DNA of 64,000 nucleotides from Planctomycetota bacterium (lineage in GTDB: Bacteria; Planctomycetota; Phycisphaerae; UBA1845): contig JAJRWX010000044.1 of assembly GCA_024276605.1 (NCBI GenBank), forward strand, positions 62,001 to 126,000. The letters run 5' to 3'. Positions 62,963 to 64,000 of the stretch are shown piece by piece (the first letter of the stretch is position 1; each line of letters starts with the position of its first letter). The position numbers and the translations under genes were made by a program. Under the pieces are notes generated by a model that did not search any database, was not told where the DNA came from, and saw only the letters and a program-made list of their open reading frames with translations.

Positions 62963-63724
62963 TCATACGTGCCACACGTCAGACACTTCGTCCCGGCTGG
63001 CATGATATACTGGATAGCTATTACCTACAGCGCGCCGCTGGGCATCCATGGCTAACTTAGGGCGGTTATTGTCTTGGCTCAGGTGAGCCACGGCAATCCA
63101 CTTCGGGCGTTGACGTGAGCACTGTTGCAGAAGTGTCGCGGCTTCGTCGTTGCTGATATGTCCACCCTGTCCACTGATTCGGCGCTTGAGCGCACGCGGA
63201 TAATCGCTCGTTTCTAGCATGTGCGGGTCATAGTTTGATTCAAGATAAGCCGCATCGACGGATTCCAATATTTGTTGCAATCCATTGAAAGGATGCCCCA
63301 GGTCTGTCAGAATCCCTAGCCGCCGCTGCCCACACTCCACGACAAATGCCACACCGTCAACCGCATCGTGAGCCGTGCGCAGACTATACACAGTGACACG
63401 ACCAAAGCACCATGATTGACCGGCATCAAAATACTGCATACCAACGACTCGACCAAGACAATATTGCGAAGCGCGGTACGTAGGTTTGGTCATATACACC
63501 GGCAAACCATACTTGCGGTGGTAAACACCCGCACATCGCACATGATCACTATGCTCATGCGACACGATCAGTGCATTGACATCGCGAATATCTCGTCCAT
63601 GCTGCGCCAGGCGACGCTCGGCAGAAACCCCACTAATACCCGCGTCAAAGAGTAGCTTTATATCTTCCGCTTCAACGTATATAGAGTTGCCATTTGAGCC
63701 TGATTGTAGGGAAAAGGTAATCAT
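62963..63724 (-). CDS. MBL-fold metallo-hydrolase, YycJ/WalJ-like
   Basis: A 253-residue beta-lactamase-fold hydrolase. ITFSLQSGSNGNSIYVEAE is the usual start of YycJ proteins, so ATG 63724 is taken over 63769. The zinc motif is VSHEHSDHVRCAG, followed by LGILTDLGHP and ESNYDPHML, and AVAHLSQDNN. YycJ family proteins act on nucleic acids or cell-wall signalling; the substrate is not known. It converges on the rplT terminator. Confidence 0.86.
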   Translation of the reverse strand: MITFSLQSGSNGNSIYVEAEDIKLLFDAGISGVSAERRLAQHGRDIRDVNALIVSHEHSDHVRCAGVYHRKYGLPVYMTKPTYRASQYCLGRVVGMQYFDAGQSWCFGRVTVYSLRTAHDAVDGVAFVVECGQRRLGILTDLGHPFNGLQQILESVDAAYLESNYDPHMLETSDYPRALKRRISGQGGHISNDEAATLLQQCSRQRPKWIAVAHLSQDNNRPKLAMDAQRRAVGNSYPVYHASRDEVSDVWHV

Positions 63725-64000
63725 GTTGTTCGCCGCAGCCTTTGATAAACCTTCAATACACCAGTACATGTATGTTTATGTCATAACTGCGGCAACGTAC
63801 AGTCTATACCGTAATTCCGCAACGCCATTCGGAAACAGGCAACAAAAACGACATAAATCAACCGCAAATATCATGCACTTCCTCAAATTACGCTTGTATT
63901 TGATGTGTCGAGACAGTACAATGTCAGCGGTGCCTCCCCCCCATAGAGATAGAAGAGTACCTGGTGATTAGCCGTTTTTTATATGTTAAGGATGGGAATA
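63725..64000. other. Right-end intergenic region with candidate promoter
   Basis: About 275 bp at the window end. TTGTAT (63894-63899) and TACAAT (63917-63922) are 17 bp apart on the plus strand, and AAGGATGGG lies near 63988, as for a gene starting after the window. No coding sequence is seen inside. Confidence 0.35.

Overview
This 64 kb window is a chromosomal segment, about 50% G+C, from a Gram-negative bacterium with an outer membrane (Wza, TolC, LPS-kinase-like and lipoprotein genes). It most resembles a planctomycete, perhaps class Phycisphaerae. This is inferred from the combination of RNase Y with YmdB, NiSOD, a DUF1573 protein fused to several thioredoxin domains, an ExeA-type ATPase beside Wza and a bacterial tyrosine kinase, and short ATGCCACCC-ended palindromic repeats. 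No rRNA or marker comparison was possible, so the phylum is a guess and the class a weaker one. I saw no phage, transposase, CRISPR array or rRNA.

Layout. 1-1764 (minus): gatA (cut by the window edge), gatC, a DUF423 protein and FxsA. 1900-8953: first exopolysaccharide block (methyltransferase, membrane transglutaminase-like protein, O-antigen ligase/polymerase, GT4 glycosyltransferase, Wzz-type chain-length protein). 9337-17313: SMC, a DUF1573 protein with three thioredoxin domains, PgpA and a truncated hemoglobin. 17744-21151 (minus): tRNA-His, hisS and a histidine ammonia-lyase-like enzyme in a row. 21713-32751: a GT-C/TPR fusion, radical SAM protein, TolC, HExxH membrane protein, ExeA-like ATPase and the second exopolysaccharide block (Wza, BY-kinase, glycosyltransferase). 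32868-39968: small lipoprotein, ribE-pdxA, pyrF, rsgA, and a UspA-like/NhaD pair. 40175-46650 (minus): methyltransferase plus a kinase-SCP2 fusion, an unknown gene, tyrS, ymdB and rny. 47587-51647: DsbD, an alpha/beta hydrolase, tRNA-Lys and an exported NiSOD. 51734-58033: leucine/isovalerate breakdown (mccB, liuC, split mccA, mvaB) with birA. 58024-63724: kup, a GT39-like transferase, rpmI-rplT and a YycJ-like metallo-hydrolase.

How the parts work together. The two polysaccharide blocks, about 20 kb apart, supply complementary parts of one Wzx/Wzy-type export route: Wzz, ligase and GT4 in the first; Wza, the cytoplasmic kinase and an ATPase in the second. No flippase or exosortase was seen. 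The mcc-liuC-mvaB genes would take 3-methylcrotonyl-CoA to acetoacetate and acetyl-CoA, and the adjacent biotin ligase could charge the carrier protein. Rny and YmdB suggest an RNA-turnover unit next to tyrS.

Most notable points: a tRNA-His that lacks G-1 and has U72/A73, beside a HisRS whose motif 2 looks alphaproteobacterial; mccA split inside its BT domain by a 113-bp palindromic element; a family of such elements with GGTGGCATGG ends; a NiSOD whose signal peptide appears to end exactly before the nickel-hook histidine; and a kinase-like protein that lacks its catalytic Asp and is fused to an SCP2-like domain.
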